Source: Candidatus Hodarchaeota archaeon (GTDB taxonomy: Archaea; Asgardarchaeota; Heimdallarchaeia; Hodarchaeales; YT1-039). From it: a stretch of 26,460 bases of DNA. Shown one piece after another: positions 24,469 through 26,460 of this stretch (within the stretch, counting starts at the first letter, position 1; each line of letters starts with the position of its first letter). The position numbers and the translations under genes were made by a program. Below the pieces are notes generated by a model. It was given only the letters and a program-made list of their open reading frames with translations, had not been told where the DNA came from and did not search any database. The stretch lies in the NCBI GenBank assembly GCA_016840025.1, contig JAEOTF010000092.1, positions 1 through 26,460 on the forward strand, in the 5' to 3' direction.

Positions 24469-24966
24469 AACGACGATGTGTACGATTTGAGTGAAGAAAG
24501 AGAATTAACGACTGTGAAAATCAATGAGTTGACACCACAGTCGCGAAATTTGAAATTAAATGTGCAAGTCCATCAGACTGGAGAACCACGTGAAGTCACT
24601 TCTCGAAGAAGTGGAGAGACAAATCAAGTAGCGGACGTGGTTGTTGCTGATGAGACTGGATGTGTGACTCTTACCCTTTGGAACGAAGCTATCAACGACT
24701 TTGAAACAGGAAAAGAGTTTGAACTAAGTAATGTATACTGTGGTCTTTTTCGAGGACATCTACGATTAAATCTTGGACGTTATGGAACTTATACTGAAGT
24801 AGAATCAGAATTGGGCGACATCAACACTGAAAATGATATGTCTGAGCCTGAACATGAAGATATGCGCCGACGACGATATAGACGAGATTATGGCGGAGAC
24901 CGAGGTTATGGCGGAGACCGAGGTTATAGTAGAGATCGAGGTTATAACCGAGGAAGAAGATATTAA
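24463..24966 (+). CDS. ssb: OB-fold single-stranded-DNA-binding protein, SOSS-B/crenarchaeal type, copy 1
   Basis: Up to 167 residues from GTG 24463; GTG 24478 and TTG 24487 are alternatives, and the TTG aligns with the second ATG of the paralogue downstream. One OB fold spans about 16-115: VKINELTPQSRNL, VVVADETG, VTLTLWNE, YCGLFRGHLRLNLG. The Trp (L-W-N-E) and the aromatic in LFRG correspond to DNA-stacking aromatics in Sulfolobus SSB and human SSB1. It then has an acidic segment with DMSEPEHED and an Arg/Gly/Tyr-rich tail made of RDYGGDRGYGG-type repeats. The protein should coat single-stranded DNA during replication and repair; the tail probably adds RNA or DNA affinity or partner contacts. 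No terminator is obvious between it and its paralogue 143 nt downstream, which has its own TATA-like box. Confidence 0.88.
   Translation: MRNDDVYDLSEERELTTVKINELTPQSRNLKLNVQVHQTGEPREVTSRRSGETNQVADVVVADETGCVTLTLWNEAINDFETGKEFELSNVYCGLFRGHLRLNLGRYGTYTEVESELGDINTENDMSEPEHEDMRRRRYRRDYGGDRGYGGDRGYSRDRGYNRGRRY
24889..24960 (+). repeat. 18-bp tandem coding repeats in the SSB tail
   Basis: Two exact copies of TATGGCGGAGACCGAGGT (24889-24906 and 24907-24924) are followed by a diverged copy (24925-24942) and a shortened fourth. Each encodes Tyr-Gly-Gly-Asp-Arg-Gly or a variant. The exact first two copies point to recent slippage. The paralogue downstream lacks the array. Confidence 0.9.
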
Positions 24967-25045
24967 GTATAATTCCTTCTAATCCTTTATAAAAGCAATT
25001 TGACATATTAATGATCTTGGATTAGCTTTTACCCATTTTATATTT

Positions 25046-25063
25046 CTTTTTATATATATTAAA
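25046..25063 (+). promoter_or_regulatory. TATA box of the second SSB gene
   Basis: CTTTTTATATATATTAAA lies about 50-60 nt before the start codons at 25110/25122, a good archaeal TATA match. It suggests that copy 2 is transcribed independently with a leader of about 25-40 nt. Confidence 0.5.
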
Positions 25064-25109
25064 TACAATTCTAACAAAGAATAATGAATTTTTTTCTTAG
25101 AAAGGTAAG

Positions 25110-25556
25110 ATGGTGTTAATAATGAATGAAGAACAAGAAATTGAACTAAAGATAGTGAAGATTAATGAATTAACTCCACAATCCCGCAATCTACAACTGA
25201 ATGTGCAAGTTGTAAACGTTGGTGAGTCGAGAGAAGTTACAACAAGAAAAACAGGTGAAACCAACCAAGTAGCAGATGCGGTTGTAGCCGATGATACAGG
25301 ATGTGTAACTCTTACCCTTTGGAATGAAGCTATTAGTGACTTTGAAACAGGGAAAGAATATCAACTAAACAATGTTTACTGTGGTCTTTTTCGTGGATAT
25401 CTACGATTAAATCTCGGGCGCTATGGAACTTATACTGAAGTAGAATCAGAATTGGGCGATATCAACACCGAAAATGATATGTCTGAGCCCGAACATGAAG
25501 ATATGCGTCGAAGAAGACGTTCCTATGGCCGTGATAGTTATCGGAGAGACTACTGA
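25110..25556 (+). CDS. ssb: OB-fold single-stranded-DNA-binding protein, copy 2
   Basis: 148 residues from ATG 25110, or 144 from ATG 25122, which has GGTG six nt upstream and may be the true start. Same plan as copy 1: OB fold (VKINELTPQSRNL to NLGRYGTY), conserved Trp in LTLWNE and aromatic in YCGLFRG, acidic NDMSEPEHED segment, then a short basic tail (RRRRRSYGRDSYRRDY) without the Gly-rich repeats. The C-terminal half of the OB fold and the acidic segment are nearly identical to copy 1 even at third codon positions, while the first third is clearly diverged. Its role should be the same, coating single-stranded DNA in the nucleus-less cytosol; the tail difference suggests the two copies differ in partners or in binding strength. 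The stop is four nt from the stop of the convergent methyltransferase gene. Confidence 0.9.
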   Translation: MVLIMNEEQEIELKIVKINELTPQSRNLQLNVQVVNVGESREVTTRKTGETNQVADAVVADDTGCVTLTLWNEAISDFETGKEYQLNNVYCGLFRGYLRLNLGRYGTYTEVESELGDINTENDMSEPEHEDMRRRRRSYGRDSYRRDY

Positions 25557-25560
25557 AAAA

Positions 25561-26346
25561 CTAGTCTTTAGAAAAGAATTGTATTTCAATTACGGATTGC
25601 AGTGCAATCTTCTCTCCACTTTCCTCTTTAATCCCTTTTTTCAATTGTTTCATTGCTTCTTTATGAATATTTAGGGGAATACTCCATTGTGTGCTAAATG
25701 AACAATTATCAAAACAGTTTACTAAGTCTAATAAATCTCCTGAATGATTGAAAGTCTTAGATTGAACAGATATAGTTCTGTAGTTCTGCTGTTTAAGGAA
25801 ATTTTCAATTTCTTGCAGATTTTTAACTCCAATGTGTCCAGTATCTATTCCTTTTTTTGTTACATAGTCATAGTAAGTTGAATAAAAAACCTCTTTTTCA
25901 GGCTTGGCATAAATTTTTCCTGTAACAAGAGTTCCATCATTTTTTAGAACTCGTAATGCTTCCTGTAACACCTTTTTCCAATTCCTGATAAGATGAAGGA
26001 TATGTATTAAAATAATAGCATCACATTGATTATATCGAATAGGTATACTACGTGCGTCAGCACAGATTAGATCTGGTCTTGAATACCCTTGATAGTTGCC
26101 TGCATGAATCATTTTTGCTGAAACATCAATTCCAATTATTTTATATCCCACATTTTGAAAGAAACGGGCGATTCGACCTGTGCCTACTCCAATATCCAAA
26201 ATTAGAGGAGATTTTTTTGTGGTTACATTATCAATAACCAAATTTACAAAATCTGTTAAAGCAGAAGGCGCGACTGCTCTGGTTTTATCATATAATCCTG
26301 CAGCTCGATCAAAACTGACAAATTCTATCCCTTTGTTGTTGTTCAA
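25561..26346 (-). CDS. Class I SAM-dependent methyltransferase
   Basis: 261 residues. FDRAAGLYD near the N-terminus and motif I LILDIGVGTGRIA (48-60), then IGIDVS (71-76), DLICADARSIPI (92-103) and the post-motif ALRVLKNDGTLV, identify a methyltransferase-11 family protein of UbiE/small-molecule type. The DIGVGTG variant of motif I keeps the glycines that bind SAM. The C-terminal region (about 150-261) replaces the usual short end with a longer substrate domain. The start is TTG at 26346; an in-frame TGA lies four codons upstream and no ATG occurs before the conserved region. It is unrelated in sequence to the methyltransferase at 10509 beyond the fold. Substrate unknown; cytosolic. Confidence 0.88.
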   Translation of the reverse strand: MNNNKGIEFVSFDRAAGLYDKTRAVAPSALTDFVNLVIDNVTTKKSPLILDIGVGTGRIARFFQNVGYKIIGIDVSAKMIHAGNYQGYSRPDLICADARSIPIRYNQCDAIILIHILHLIRNWKKVLQEALRVLKNDGTLVTGKIYAKPEKEVFYSTYYDYVTKKGIDTGHIGVKNLQEIENFLKQQNYRTISVQSKTFNHSGDLLDLVNCFDNCSFSTQWSIPLNIHKEAMKQLKKGIKEESGEKIALQSVIEIQFFSKD

Positions 26347-26460
26347 AATTATTCAAATCCAATCTGCAATACTATGAAATTTATCATTTAATACAAAGAA
26401 ACATTAATGTATTAAAATACTCAAATTATCATTTCTTTTATATTATTTAAAATATTAAAA

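Noticed and set aside
1..26460. CRISPR array, tRNA or rRNA genes, insertion sequences
   Set aside because: I looked for regularly spaced repeats, cloverleaf-type conserved loops and transposase motifs on both strands and saw none. A tRNAscan or Infernal run would be decisive.

Overview
The window is AT-rich (by eye roughly one third G+C) and reads as archaeal chromosome. Evidence: TATA-box-like A/T elements 25-80 nt before several genes, a Form III (archaeal-type) RuBisCO, two OB-fold single-stranded-DNA-binding proteins of the crenarchaeal SSB / eukaryotic SOSS-B type with Arg/Gly-rich tails, frequent TTG and GTG starts, and many GT-C membrane glycosyltransferases. An Asgard or related deep archaeal lineage fits, but this is inference; no rRNA, tRNA or ribosomal protein gene is present to place it. 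I see no CRISPR array, insertion sequence or phage gene.

Layout. (1) Positions 1-3699, minus strand: one uninterrupted reading frame of 1,233 codons that runs off the left edge. It encodes a very large protein with three Cys4 zinc ribbons at the N-terminus, followed by about eight tandem copies of a membrane-segment repeat. This is the most unusual object here. (2) 3700-5480: an 860-nt gap holding a small membrane ORF interrupted by an early stop, then an exported two-domain, heavily N-glycosylatable membrane protein. (3) 5636-9478: an alpha/beta hydrolase, a ferritin with a complete ferroxidase centre, a catalytically complete Form III RuBisCO and a COG1926-type phosphoribosyltransferase. 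The last two suggest nucleotide/PRPP salvage (AMP pathway). (4) 9648-12937: a membrane-anchored extracytoplasmic thioredoxin, a methyltransferase, a fucose/arabinose-isomerase-like protein and a DinB-fold protein. (5) 13011-24341: a surface-glycan island with four multi-pass GT-C-type proteins, a YdjM/DUF457-family membrane protein whose real start appears to be CTG, an MFS transporter of the sugar/GPH type and a cytosolic GT4 glycosyltransferase. Genes alternate in strand, so these are separate transcription units with a common theme (lipid-linked sugar transfer and protein or lipid glycosylation at the cell surface). (6) 24463-25556: tandem paralogous SSB genes whose 3' halves are much more alike than their 5' halves, then a convergent methyltransferase gene.

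Most genes are single-gene units. The clearest candidates for co-transcription are RuBisCO with the phosphoribosyltransferase (about 80 nt gap) and the thioredoxin with the methyltransferase (90 nt gap). All family assignments come from motif recognition by eye; no database search was possible.
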